NCBI GenBank assembly: GCA_903869265.1
Contig: CAIPYE010000004.1
Location: 162,685-226,684, forward strand
From: an uncultured delta proteobacterium
Lineage (GTDB): Bacteria; Desulfobacterota; Desulfobulbia; Desulfobulbales; Desulfurivibrionaceae
DNA: 64,000 bases
Reading direction: 5' to 3'
Notes under the pieces: generated by a model
The model's database searches: none
Told to the model about the DNA's origin: nothing
What the model saw: only the letters and a program-made list of their open reading frames with translations
Made by a program: the position numbers and the translations under genes
Part shown: in pieces, positions 39,413 through 47,656 of the stretch
How positions within the stretch are numbered: position 1 is the stretch's first letter
How the letters are laid out: each line of letters starts with the position of its first letter

Positions 39413-40143
39413 CCGAAGGACTGTCAGGATTTTTCTCCCAGCATCTCCGGGAGTTGCGGAATAGGGTTCTGGTGTCATTCCTGGCAATCCTGGTGACCAC
39501 CCTCATCGCCTATGCCTTTTCCGAGCAGCTCGTCCGTTTTTTGATGGTCCCCCTGATCACTGGCCACCCAACTCTGGCCAAACTCGTTTACACCAATCTC
39601 ACCGAAGCTTTTGTCTCCTATCTGAAGATTTCCCTGCTGGCCGGGTTGATTGTTGGCTTCCCGGTCTGCTGCTATGAGTTATGGATGTTTATCGCGCCAG
39701 GGCTGCACCGCCATGAACGGCGGTTGGCGCAAACGGTGGTCTTCTGGGCCACGGCCCTTTTTGCTGGCGGGGTGGTGTTTGCCTATTGGGTGGTGCTGCC
39801 GAGGACGCTTGCTTTTTTGCTGAGCTTTGCCGACGAGCAGCTTGAACCCCTGCTCCGGCTTGATGCCTACCTCACCTTTGTGGCCCGAACCTCGCTCGCG
39901 TTCGGCTTGGCCTTTGAGGTGCCCTTTCTCATGGTCATGGTCGCCAAGGCCGGGATTGTGAGCAAGGGCTATTTTGCCCGGCAGCGGAAATACTTTTATC
40001 TCGCCATCCTGGTTCTCGCCTTTTTGCTTACCGCAGGCGATATGCTGTCTGCGGCTCTGCTTGCCGTACCGCTTTTCGGGCTGTATGAGGCAGGAATTCT
40101 CATCAGCCGTCTCTTCAAGGGAAAGCTGAAGGCTGAAAGCTGA
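39409..40143 (+). CDS. tatC: Sec-independent translocase protein TatC
   Basis: 244 residues with six membrane spans. FFSQHLRELRNRVLVSFLAI at the N terminus, then the EAFVSYLKISLLAGLIVGFPVCCYELWMFIAPGL block and LTAGDMLSAALLAVPLFGLYEAGI. It binds the twin-Arg signal of folded export substrates. Coupled to tatB by an ATGA overlap. The hisF-fragment array starts 10 bases after its stop. Confidence 0.95.
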   Translation: MTEGLSGFFSQHLRELRNRVLVSFLAILVTTLIAYAFSEQLVRFLMVPLITGHPTLAKLVYTNLTEAFVSYLKISLLAGLIVGFPVCCYELWMFIAPGLHRHERRLAQTVVFWATALFAGGVVFAYWVVLPRTLAFLLSFADEQLEPLLRLDAYLTFVARTSLAFGLAFEVPFLMVMVAKAGIVSKGYFARQRKYFYLAILVLAFLLTAGDMLSAALLAVPLFGLYEAGILISRLFKGKLKAES

Positions 40144-40152
40144 AAATTGAGG

Positions 40153-40501
40153 CTATCTCGTGTCAATCCCCTTGCTTCGCAGATGCGCGCTGTTACAGCG
40201 CAGTTGGACACCTCCTGCCGGTGAAAGATCCCTGCGGCCAGAGCCGCCTCGGCCCCGGTTTCTTTAAAGACCTCGGAGAAATGCTCCACCTTGCCTGCAA
40301 CGCTTAGGCGATGGCCGGGATGGATACCGCCTGTCGCACCTGGTTGATCAGTTCGAGGTCAAAGCCTGAGTTGGTCCCATCCTTGTCGATGCAATTCAAG
40401 AGAATTTCTCCTGCCCCAAGCTCTTCGCAAGCCTTTGCCAATTCCATTGCGTCCACATCGCATCCCCCGCGACCGCCTTTCACTGTACACTGGTACCAGC
40501 A
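40153..40501 (-). pseudogene. hisF 3'-end fragment, copy 1 (most diverged)
   Basis: Homologous to the last 115 codons of the intact hisHF (54509-54856). It runs from the palindrome CTGGTACCAG (coding C-W-Y-Q) to a stop equivalent to the hisF stop. By eye roughly 80 percent of bases match, with at least one frameshift, so the reading frame breaks near VSIPAIA. No upstream hisF part is present. It lies immediately after tatC and is the outermost copy of the array, probably the original 3' end of the host gene. Confidence 0.88.
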
Positions 40502-40605
40502 ACTCTTGGAAATAACGAGTAAAATTGATTCCTGTAAGGGGTTGCAGTAATTTTCTTGCCCGATCTGCCCTCTCACCCAACCACCACCCAACCCAACCGA
40601 TGCCG
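40502..40605 (-). repeat. Left-end sequence next to hisF copy 1 (diverged)
   Basis: Adjacent to the palindrome of copy 1 and related to the left-end repeats at 45732-45921 and 53693-53882: shared blocks are the CCTGTAAGGGGTTGC/GCCGTCAAGGGGTTGC stretch, CTCTCACCCAACCA and the final CACCCAACCCAACCGATGCCGACTGT. The rest of the gap to the kinase start (40606-40905) shows nothing I recognise. Confidence 0.7.
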
Positions 40606-40905
40606 ACTGTTGGAGGGGGGCGGTGAGTCATTTCATCCTGTTTCTTGCTGTGCTGCCGCCAGTAGCGTCGCCTGCGAGAGAGAGACTCTGCCCTCTAATT
40701 CTGTGGAAGAGCCAACTCTTCTGAATTGACAAGCTGTATGGGTGATGGCAATACTATCCCTGTATCTGCTGCTTTGGACACGTGGTAAATTAGGATATCC
40801 GACAAGAGGCGAGGTTAATAGAACCAACTGATGGCGTGAATGATTTTATAGTCAATATTTCCGGCCGATGCCAGAGCTTCTGCGAGATTGAAATCGAGGC
40901 CCCCG

Positions 40906-42798
40906 ATGCTTGAAGCGAAAATATGTCTTGCCTTAACTGATCAAATATCAGTGCTGTCGGTCAGCGAGAGCATTGAGGATTTGCTTGGCTTTTCAGTTGA
41001 TGATTTTATATCCGCCCGGGTATCTCTGAAAGACCTCATCCATCCCCATGACATTGATATCTCTGAGGTGTTGTTTTCTCGTGGCTCTCATCATACACCT
41101 GGCCCGTTTAACATCCGGATCAGGCAGGCCAATGGCCGAATCCGTTGTATCAGAGGCTTCTGTGAAAAACGGTCAGGTGACAATGGGGTTGATGTTACTC
41201 TTGATTTGTTATTGCAAGATGCCAAGTCATTGAAAAGAACATTGGATGATGCTGTTTCGGTGCCGAATTTTCGAGCCATTATGGATAATACCAATGATTA
41301 TATCTATTTTAAGGATCGTAATCATGTGTTCACCGGAGCCAGCCAGACATTAGTCTCCTTATGTCATCCCGCAGAGCACTGGAGTGACCTGATTGGTCAG
41401 ACGGACTATGATGTGTTCCCAGAAGAGTATGCGGACATATACTACCGCCTGGAAAAACAGGTGTTCGCTGGAGCACTGGTTGCTCATGAAATCCAGAAAA
41501 CTTTGACTAACGATGGTGAGTCCGGCTGGGTAGATAACCGGAAATACCCCATAAAAAACGAGAACGGTGAAATCATAGGACTCTATGGAATTGCCCGTGA
41601 CATCACCGAACGTAAGCAGATGGAGGAAAACTTAATTGAAAGCGAATACAAATTCCGTTCTCTTTTTGAAGAGATGACGGAAGGGGTGGCCCTTCACAGT
41701 GTTATACGTGACGATTTCGGTACTATTCTCAATTATCGGATAGAGATGGTTAATCCTGCTTATACCGATATTTTGGGGTTGTCTCCAGAGGAGGTAACAG
41801 GAAAAATTGCCACTGAAGTATACGGCTCCGACACTCCACCCTATTTGAAGGAGTTTTCCGAAGTTGTACAAGCCAGAAAGTCATCTCGCTTCACTACTTT
41901 TTATCAACACATGGACAAATATTTTGACATTTCCGTGATCCCTTGGGAATCAGGCGGATTTGCAACTATTTTTCTTGATATAACTTCAAGAATAAAAGCA
42001 GAAGAGTTCAAACGCCAGCAGACGGAACAACTTCAGCAGTCTCAGAGACTTGAGAGCCTTGGGGTGCTGGCTGGTGGCATCGCCCACGATTTTAACAACA
42101 TTCTGGCAATCATCATGGGTAATTGTTCTTTGGCTCAGATGGACCCTGATGGTGCTGGTGAGTATTTACTCCAGATAGAAAAAGCTGCCGAACGAGCGGC
42201 CGGTCTCTGTCGTCAAATGCTGACATACGCCGGAAAGGCTCAGTCTGTCCAGTCACAGGTGGATATTAAGGCGCTGGTTGATGACGTGGTCATGATGGTG
42301 AAATCAGCCATCAGGCAAAATGTAGTGATAAAGCATCATCTGTCTGCTGAGATTCCTCCCATCAAGGGTGATGCCAGCCAACTCAGCCAAGTAGCGTTGA
42401 ACCTGATCATAAATGCTGCGGAAGCCATCGGCGAAGCGCAGGGGGTAGTTCAAGTGTCGCTTGCCAAGACGGGAATTGAAGCTGGGCAGTCAGAAAAAGA
42501 TTATTTGGGCAAGATCATCCCTCCCGGCTGGTATGCTTGCCTGGAAGTCACCGACAATGGTTGTGGCATGAGCGATGAGATTTATAATCGAGTTTTCGAG
42601 CCATTTTATACCACCAAATTTACCGGGCGTGGCCTGGGGATGTCGGCGGTTCTCGGAATTATAACCGCTCAAGGGGGGGCAATCCAGATCTTCAGCCGGC
42701 AAGGCAAGGGCACAACCTTTAAAGTCTATTTTCTCATTCAGATTGGTGATTCTGGCGGGGATGAGACCCTGAATCAGAGCGCGCTAGCAGGCTGTTGA
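40906..42798 (+). CDS. PAS-domain histidine kinase cut off by an insertion sequence
   Basis: 630 residues from the ATG at 40906 (a TTG at 40888 is the only earlier option after an in-frame stop). Three PAS-type sensor domains (about 15-100, 125-245, 255-370), then HisKA with GGIAHDFNNILAIIMGNCSLAQM and HATPase_c (DNGCGM, GRGLGMSAVLG). No membrane segment is seen. The last codons and the stop (ALAGC-stop) come from the end of an IS element, and such kinases often continue into a receiver domain, so the gene is probably truncated. It lies within the first accessory segment, before the OmcS homologue. Confidence 0.88.
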   Translation: MLEAKICLALTDQISVLSVSESIEDLLGFSVDDFISARVSLKDLIHPHDIDISEVLFSRGSHHTPGPFNIRIRQANGRIRCIRGFCEKRSGDNGVDVTLDLLLQDAKSLKRTLDDAVSVPNFRAIMDNTNDYIYFKDRNHVFTGASQTLVSLCHPAEHWSDLIGQTDYDVFPEEYADIYYRLEKQVFAGALVAHEIQKTLTNDGESGWVDNRKYPIKNENGEIIGLYGIARDITERKQMEENLIESEYKFRSLFEEMTEGVALHSVIRDDFGTILNYRIEMVNPAYTDILGLSPEEVTGKIATEVYGSDTPPYLKEFSEVVQARKSSRFTTFYQHMDKYFDISVIPWESGGFATIFLDITSRIKAEEFKRQQTEQLQQSQRLESLGVLAGGIAHDFNNILAIIMGNCSLAQMDPDGAGEYLLQIEKAAERAAGLCRQMLTYAGKAQSVQSQVDIKALVDDVVMMVKSAIRQNVVIKHHLSAEIPPIKGDASQLSQVALNLIINAAEAIGEAQGVVQVSLAKTGIEAGQSEKDYLGKIIPPGWYACLEVTDNGCGMSDEIYNRVFEPFYTTKFTGRGLGMSAVLGIITAQGGAIQIFSRQGKGTTFKVYFLIQIGDSGGDETLNQSALAGC

Positions 42799-43463
42799 AA
42801 AACTCAGCAAATATCGAGACATTTTAATCCGCGCACAATAAACTATAACCACCTAAAATAACTCATAAACATTGAGGAAAACATGCGCGGAACCGACACC
42901 CACCAACAGATGCTGTTCAGCTTATATCCCCGGAAGCCAGAGTGCCTCAGGATCATCCTGTGCGTCCTATCCGCAAGATGGCCGACAAGGCGCTCAAGGA
43001 ACTCTCCCCGGTGTTCCGGGAACTCTATGCCACTGTGGGACGGCCTTCTATTCCGCCGGAAAAGCTGCTCCGCTCGTTGCTGTTACAGATATTATACTGC
43101 CGTCCGCAGTGAGCGCATGCTGTAAGCCAAAGAAAACGCAGCGTGTGGAAGAGATTTTCGGCTGGATGAAGACGGTTGGCTGGTTGCGGAAGGCCAGATA
43201 CAAAGGGGTAGAGAAAATCGATTGGCTGTTCACGCTCTCCGCCGCCGCATACAACCTGGTACGTATGCGAAATCTGGGGTTACCCGTTCCTCCTTAAGGA
43301 GAAATCCATCAAATTTCGATGGAGTTTCTCCGGAAATGAAGAAAAATGCATCGAAATATAGCAGAACCGCCCACAGGGTGGGTGCAAAGTTTCAAAGAAC
43401 AAACTGAAAATCAAGGCTGACGGCAAGAACGCCGTCAGTGGAGACTCTTTTTCAACATCCTGC
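42787..43463 (+). mobile_element. Internally deleted insertion sequence, IS5/IS1182-like
   Basis: Bounded by inverted ends: GCAGGCTGTTGAAAAACTC on the left and, on the other strand, GCAGGATGTTGAAAAAGAGTC on the right. Flanks read CTA and TAA, compatible with a short TA-type target duplication. It holds a broken transposase only. Total 677 bases, about half of a full element of this type. Confidence 0.85.
42883..43297 (+). pseudogene. Transposase remnant (frameshifted and internally deleted)
   Basis: The start MRGTDTHQQMLFSLYPRK and, after a frame change, HPVRPIRKMADKALKELSP, FRELYATVGRPSIPPEKLLRSLLLQ and SERM are the N-terminal part of a DDE transposase of this IS group. The C-terminal VEEIFGWMKTVGWLRKARYKGVEKIDWLF...AAYNLVRM follows directly, with the central catalytic part missing. 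At least two frame changes. It cannot be active on its own. Confidence 0.88.
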
Positions 43464-43481
43464 TAAACTGCCACGCCTTGA

Positions 43482-44735
43482 TCAATCCTTCGCATGACAC
43501 TTGTTGCAAAGACCCCTCTGATAGGTGGCAAACTTGGCTGGATCCCTGTCATAGTAAGCAGCTTTCCATTCTGCTTCGGTACGCCCCATCCCTGTACCAT
43601 ATACGCCGTTGGACACGATGAACTCCGTATCATTGTTCCAGCGCAGCATGGAGTAAAAACCGGAGGCATGGGCGCGATGGCAGGAGAGACACGTGACCTG
43701 GTCGGTGCTGACGGGTCCTCCGAGGGCGCTGTCATCATTCTTGGCGTTTGCTTTCAGGTTGGCGAAAGAACTATTGGCCGCGCCCTGTGCAAACGGGACA
43801 AGAGAGAGGTAGGAGGTTGCCGCAGTACCGCTCAGGTTGCCGGACTTGACATATCGTCCATACATCCCGGAAATGGATGAGCCGAGGTTCTGGTCAGTGG
43901 GATGCACCACTTTTCCGCTGGAAGTGTGCATGTCGCCATGGCAACTGGAACACCATTGACCCCACGGGGCCTGACCACTCCCAATTTTCGTCCCGTATGC
44001 AACGCGGGTCTGGGTGACTGTCTCGGTCCGGTTGTAGGTGGAAGGAGCAACGGCCACCGGCACGCCGGGAAAGGTGACACCCGAGGCGGCGGTGCTCTGA
44101 TAGCCGAGTCCAGCCAGCAGGCGGTATGCACCAACAGCCTGCCCCGCGATGGGGACCGTGCTGGTGTCGTAAGAGCCGGAGCCGATTATGGATGCTCCGC
44201 CAGTTGTCACGGCACCGGTTGAGCCCCTTCTGTACTTGCCGTGGGGGTCATGGCAGCTATTACACTGCAGGTTTGCCGCAGGGAATGTGCCGCCCGGAGC
44301 GGTAGCATGAGTAGCATCAGCCGCATACCCCTTGTCAACGGCAACAATGTTGTGGCCGTGTCGCTCGCCATATTCTGGAGGAGACGGAGCATCACCATAC
44401 CCAAAACCCGTATAGCTCTTCTTCAACCATCCGAAGTCACCGCCCGGGGTTCTTTGCAGGGGTGAAAGGCCTGGGCCCAGATTGGCGTCAGCGGTGCTGA
44501 TGTGGTAGCTGTTCGGGCCGGTATCTGCGGAATCCTCATGACAGTTCAGACAGGTGGAGCTCTGGTCGGTTCCGGTCAGCAGGAATTTCCCTCCCGCTTT
44601 GGCGGTGTGCATGCTGTGACAACCAGCACAGTCGGCAACACCGCCGCTGTGGAATGCCATGGCGGAACCAGCCAGACCGATGCTTAAAAGCCCGGCTGCC
44701 GCGACGGCCAGGTTCAATTTGTGAGTCTTCTTCAT
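43482..44735 (-). CDS. omcS: Hexaheme cytochrome c, OmcS homologue
   Basis: 417 residues with a signal peptide (cleavage near SAMA|FHSG) and six CxxCH heme sites at residues 36, 62, 158, 262, 349 and 410. Beyond the heme count it follows Geobacter OmcS block for block from memory: FHSGGVADCAGCH, DTGPNSYHISTA, LQRTPGGDFGW, CHDPHGKYRR, VAPSTYNRTETVTQTRVAYG, CLSCHRAHASGF and the C-terminal LCNKCHAKD. OmcS polymerises into micrometre-long extracellular nanowires that carry electrons to oxides or partners. Upstream are a GEMM-type riboswitch and a -24/-12 promoter. It is the cargo of the first hisF-flanked segment. Confidence 0.92.
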   Translation of the reverse strand: MKKTHKLNLAVAAAGLLSIGLAGSAMAFHSGGVADCAGCHSMHTAKAGGKFLLTGTDQSSTCLNCHEDSADTGPNSYHISTADANLGPGLSPLQRTPGGDFGWLKKSYTGFGYGDAPSPPEYGERHGHNIVAVDKGYAADATHATAPGGTFPAANLQCNSCHDPHGKYRRGSTGAVTTGGASIIGSGSYDTSTVPIAGQAVGAYRLLAGLGYQSTAASGVTFPGVPVAVAPSTYNRTETVTQTRVAYGTKIGSGQAPWGQWCSSCHGDMHTSSGKVVHPTDQNLGSSISGMYGRYVKSGNLSGTAATSYLSLVPFAQGAANSSFANLKANAKNDDSALGGPVSTDQVTCLSCHRAHASGFYSMLRWNNDTEFIVSNGVYGTGMGRTEAEWKAAYYDRDPAKFATYQRGLCNKCHAKD

Positions 44736-44741
44736 TGTTAC

Positions 44742-44749
44742 ATCCTCCG
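44742..44749 (-). promoter_or_regulatory. Shine-Dalgarno of omcS, complementary to the riboswitch P1 strand
   Basis: The minus strand reads CGGAGGAT seven bases before the ATG. The 5' P1 strand of the aptamer (minus strand ATCCTCCG, 44838-44845) is its exact eight-base complement, so the ribosome site can be masked by the leader when P1 is not formed. Confidence 0.65.
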
Positions 44750-44765
44750 GAATATCTTCCTTGCG

Positions 44766-44842
44766 CTCCGGTAGTCCAGCCGTCCATTAAGGACCTGTTG
44801 ACTTTGTGTCCCCGACTTGCGACGGGTTTACCATTTTCGGAG
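44766..44842 (-). ncRNA. GEMM-I type cyclic dinucleotide riboswitch upstream of omcS
   Basis: The minus-strand leader contains the GEMM-I pattern: P1 strand CTCCG, GGTAAACC, a stem capped by GCAA, GGGGACACAAAGTC, a second stem AGGTCC-TTAAT-GGAC, GGCTGGACTACC and closing CGGAG. This matches the layout of the Vibrio Vc2 aptamer and of the cyclic AMP-GMP aptamers that precede cytochrome genes in Geobacter. The position corresponding to Vc2 G20 seems to be G, but a by-eye alignment cannot decide between c-di-GMP and cGAMP. It lies 31 bases from the start codon. Confidence 0.75.
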
Positions 44843-44886
44843 GATGGCTTAGTGGCATCACTTTTCTGAAAATTCTACATAAATTT

Positions 44887-44904
44887 ATGCAGGTTTAATG
44901 CCAA
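44887..44904 (-). promoter_or_regulatory. Candidate sigma-54 promoter of omcS
   Basis: The minus strand reads TTGGCATTAAACCTGCAT: GG-N10-GC exact, TTGGCAT at -24 and CTGCAT at -12. The predicted transcript start, about 12 bases on, lies just upstream of the GEMM aptamer, which is the order expected for a regulated leader. Confidence 0.7.
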
Positions 44905-45380
44905 AATGTCTTTAACGAGGCTTTCAAAAGAGGAAACTAAACGTAATTGATAGGCTGTAAGATGGAGTGAAAATCTATTTTAGGCAAGGGGTGGCTCGGA
45001 TTGAGTTGTCATGAGTCTGATGCATCCCGTATTTTTTCTGTAGTTAAATTTACTAATGGATATTATTAATTTTTATTGTTGGGAGGTCACGAGGGGCTCA
45101 CCTGGGGATATCACCATATTTTTTCCGGTGAAATTCCCATGTTGAAGTTCTTGCACAAGGCAACCTAACCCCTTTTTTGATTGGCAACAAAAGGGGAATG
45201 TGCGAGAGTGTCAGAAGCATCTGGTTGCGGAAGGTTCTTTTTTGAGGATTCGTATGTAGTTGACCCCATTTGGTGTATGCTGCCAAGCATTGAAAATGTT
45301 GCTTGAAATTTCGTACTGCCCACCAACACTCTCAAGGAGCATTTCCTCATCGTCGGCCCTTCAATAGAAAGCCGGGGTCC
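44905..45380. other. Gene-free stretch upstream of omcS
   Basis: About 475 AT-rich bases without a convincing gene. The part before hisF copy 2 (TCAATAGAAAGCCG) resembles that before copy 3 (TCAAGAGAAAGCCG), so the accessory segments share a short right-end sequence. Confidence 0.5.
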
Positions 45381-45731
45381 TCATCTCGTCTCAATCCCCC
45401 TCTCACGTAAATGCGCTTTCACCGCACTGATGGGCACTTCCTCTCTGTGAAAAATCCCCGCCGCCAAAGCCGCCTCGGCCCCGGTTTTCTCAAAGACCTC
45501 GGAGAAATGCTCCACCTTTCCCGCCCCGCTTGATGAGGCGATGACCGGAATGGACACGGCCGAGCGTACCTGGTTGATCAGCTCCAAATCAAAGCCGGAA
45601 TTGGTGCCGTCTTTGTCGATGCAGTTCAGGAGAATCTCTCCGGCTCCCAGTTCTTCGCAAGCCTTGGCCAGGTCTATTGCGTCCACGTCGCGTCCTTCCC
45701 GACCGCCTTTTACGGTGCACTGGTACCAGCA
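45381..45731 (-). pseudogene. hisF 3'-end fragment, copy 2
   Basis: 116 codons plus stop that match the last 115 codons of the intact hisHF, with one extra codon ([12 protein letters not shown]) and roughly 88 percent base identity by eye. It starts at the same palindrome CTGGTACCAG. The frame is intact, including the catalytic IDKDG, but the N-terminal half of HisF is absent, so it cannot be an active synthase. It forms the right end of the first accessory segment. Confidence 0.9.
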
Positions 45732-45921
45732 ATTTAGGGAAAGTGAGGCGGAGTTTCGAGTGCCGTCAAGGGGTTGCGGGCATTTTTGCGTCCTCTCCGT
45801 CCTCTCGCCCAACCATAACCCAACCGCGCTCGGTATGCATTTGCCATTCTTTATGAGTGAAAATTCTTTGCTCCGATCGGCCCCTCAAATTCTTCCCACC
45901 ATCCACCCAACCCAACCTATG
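45732..45921 (-). repeat. Conserved left-end repeat, copy A
   Basis: 190 bases directly after the palindrome of hisF copy 2, nearly the same as 53693-53882 (about ten differences by eye), after which the sequences diverge. It ends with CACCCAACCCAACCTATG; the minus strand there is a G-rich tract (GGTTGGGTTGGGTGG). Together with the hisF fragments it makes a direct repeat of about 540 bases flanking the 7.9 kb between. Confidence 0.88.
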
Positions 45922-45948
45922 GCCATCTGAGCGGGTGGCGGCATTCTT

Positions 45949-46377
45949 TTATTCTAAGGTCAAAACTTTGTCGAAATTCAGGATGCGTCCGCCGTGTTTT
46001 TGCTGGAATTGTTCTGCCTGTTCTCTGCTGGAAAAAGCGATGATGCTGGTATTGCTCATCACTGGTGGAGCATCGCTTCCTACAAGATATATGGCCCGGG
46101 ATGTATCAATGAGCTCGGCGGTGAGATAATTGGCAACCTGCATCTGTTTAATTTCTTTTCTGTGACTTTTCAGATAGTTGGCTGCACATGTCAAGCTGCA
46201 GAACATGATTTTGGTGCCGTTTTTGGAGGTAAAGACGTGCCTGGTATGGCGGTATTGATCGATCCACATTCCGCAAACCTGGCAATCTGGCCGAGGCTCG
46301 GCTGCAAAAAGGGCTGGCGCTGCAATCAGCAGAAAAATCAGAAAAAGGAGCCAGGTATGTCGAGGATTCTGTAGCAT
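45949..46377 (-). CDS. NosL-family lipoprotein-like protein 1
   Basis: 142 residues from the ATG at 46377. A signal peptide to about residue 26, then the NosL core: CQVCGMWIDQY at 32-42 and a second Cys pair IMFCSLTCAANYL, ending in YLVGSD...GRILNFDKVL. NosL binds Cu(I) through Met/Cys and delivers copper to nitrous oxide reductase; no nos genes are here. A paralogue follows upstream on the same strand. It begins the second accessory segment. Confidence 0.85.
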   Translation of the reverse strand: MLQNPRHTWLLFLIFLLIAAPALFAAEPRPDCQVCGMWIDQYRHTRHVFTSKNGTKIMFCSLTCAANYLKSHRKEIKQMQVANYLTAELIDTSRAIYLVGSDAPPVMSNTSIIAFSSREQAEQFQQKHGGRILNFDKVLTLE

Positions 46378-46547
46378 GATTTTTTGCTCAGGGAAATGAC
46401 GAAGGGGCCGCGATTCAAACAATAAATCAGCGGTAACTGAGGCATGAAAACAGAGACAAGAACAACCATAACTGCCGGAAAGGGAAACGAACCGATCGGA
46501 AGGCTTTTCAGGTGCCGCCTGTGCTTCCGTTCATCCGCAACCACTTC

Positions 46548-46997
46548 CTACATTTCCATCCCTTTTGGCATTTTGGCTCTTTCTGCAAGAGCCTCATCAA
46601 AATTGTAGATGGTGCCGCCAAAACCTTTTTGGAACTTTTCAGCCTCTTCCTTCTTGCCAAAGGCTATCCAGCTCGGGGCGCAGGCAGGCACCGCACTGCT
46701 CTTAAAGAGAAAAGTCATCTCGGACGGGGACATCCACTCGCCACTGATGAAATCCCGAGCGCGGGCAGACTTGACCTTCGCGGTTTCCGTCGCGTGAACA
46801 TACAAGCCACAATGCGCGCAACAATAAGTTACATGTTTACCGTTCTTCATGGTGATTTCATAGGCAGTGTTTTCGTTGCCTGCTAAATTCATCCCGCACA
46901 ATGAGCACTTGCCTGTCATGCCTGCGGCATAGGCAACAACAGCCAGCAACAGGAGAAAGGCCAGAAAGCTAATCGAAAAAATTGTTTTTTTCTTCAT
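46548..46997 (-). CDS. NosL-family protein 2
   Basis: 149 residues. Signal peptide to about 25, then CSLCGMNLAG at 31-40 and a second cluster TYCCAHCGLYVHA; the C-terminal half (WIAFGKKEEAEKFQKGFGGTIYNFDEAL) matches the NosL fold and its neighbour. It is transcribed divergently from the DUF3034/ABC operon across a gap with a -24/-12 promoter. Copper or another soft metal is the likely ligand. Confidence 0.85.
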   Translation of the reverse strand: MKKKTIFSISFLAFLLLLAVVAYAAGMTGKCSLCGMNLAGNENTAYEITMKNGKHVTYCCAHCGLYVHATETAKVKSARARDFISGEWMSPSEMTFLFKSSAVPACAPSWIAFGKKEEAEKFQKGFGGTIYNFDEALAERAKMPKGMEM

Positions 46998-47149
46998 GTT
47001 TTCCCCTCACCAAAAGTTATTAAGCAGACAAAGCGGCACCTGATCTTTCTACGCTTTCTATTCTATTAGGATGCGGAGAAAGGCTGTCAAATGTCAAGAC
47101 GAAAACACCACAACCGATAGTTCTCTCCAAATATGCATTTTTGTTGATC

Positions 47150-47310
47150 GATACACCTCAAAAATAATTCCCACCATCCACCCAACCCAACCTGTGGCGA
47201 GTTGTGCTGGGTTAATTATGGCGTCCACGTCGCGGCCTTCGCGACCGTACACTGGCATCATTAGTCCTTGAAAATCGATGGGGAACTTTGATTCCTGTCG
47301 AGGCCATGAT
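47150..47310. repeat. Scrap of a further hisF/left-end junction
   Basis: Three pieces in a row: a left-end tail (CCCACCATCCACCCAACCC at 47170-47188), about 38 bases of hisF (GCGTCCACGTCGCGGCCTTC with GTACACTGG, 47218-47256), and a start of another left-end type (GATTCCTGTCGAGG near 47292, like that of copy 1). The rest of the fragment was lost. It divides the second accessory segment in two, NosL pair against DUF3034/ABC. Confidence 0.7.
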
Positions 47311-47390
47311 TTTTTTTGGCTCGAGACGATTATTTGCTTGACAAGGTACAGCCACTGTGTGGTGCCTTGGTATTATAATATACCACATTG

Positions 47391-47405
47391 TGGCACATGG
47401 TGTGC
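47391..47405 (+). promoter_or_regulatory. Candidate sigma-54 promoter of the DUF3034/cytochrome operon
   Basis: TGGCACATGGTGTGC: GG-N10-GC exact, -24 perfect, -12 GTGC instead of TTGC. Just upstream is a long palindrome around TGGTATTATAATATACCA with flanking CCACnnnGTGG copies, a possible regulator site. Confidence 0.55.
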
Positions 47406-47630
47406 GGCTTGCCCGCAACCAATTAATTTTTCCTTTGCTGAGTTTGTCGGATGAGAAACCAAGGCATTGTTGAACCTACCCCAGGAAAAACGGGAAAATG
47501 CTCAGTTGCAGAGCAGATAAACTCCGGAGATTTTAACGTAAACAAGATTCGAACCGGCAAGGTTGCCGTTTCTGTCTCATGGTTGAGGGGTATCTGTCTT
47601 AACAAGCCCTGACTTTGCCAGATCACAGTT

Positions 47631-47656
47631 AATCCGGACGGGAGGCCGGATTTTTT
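47631..47656 (+). terminator. Terminator-like hairpin in the leader of the DUF3034 operon
   Basis: AATCCGG-ACGGGAGG-CCGGATT followed by a run of T. No plus-strand gene ends upstream, so it would stop transcripts from the 47391 promoter 126 bases before the first gene. It is either an attenuator or the end of a small RNA of about 240 bases. Confidence 0.65.

Noticed and set aside
42872..43297. Intact transposase
   Set aside because: Only N- and C-terminal blocks are seen, in different frames; the catalytic centre is missing.
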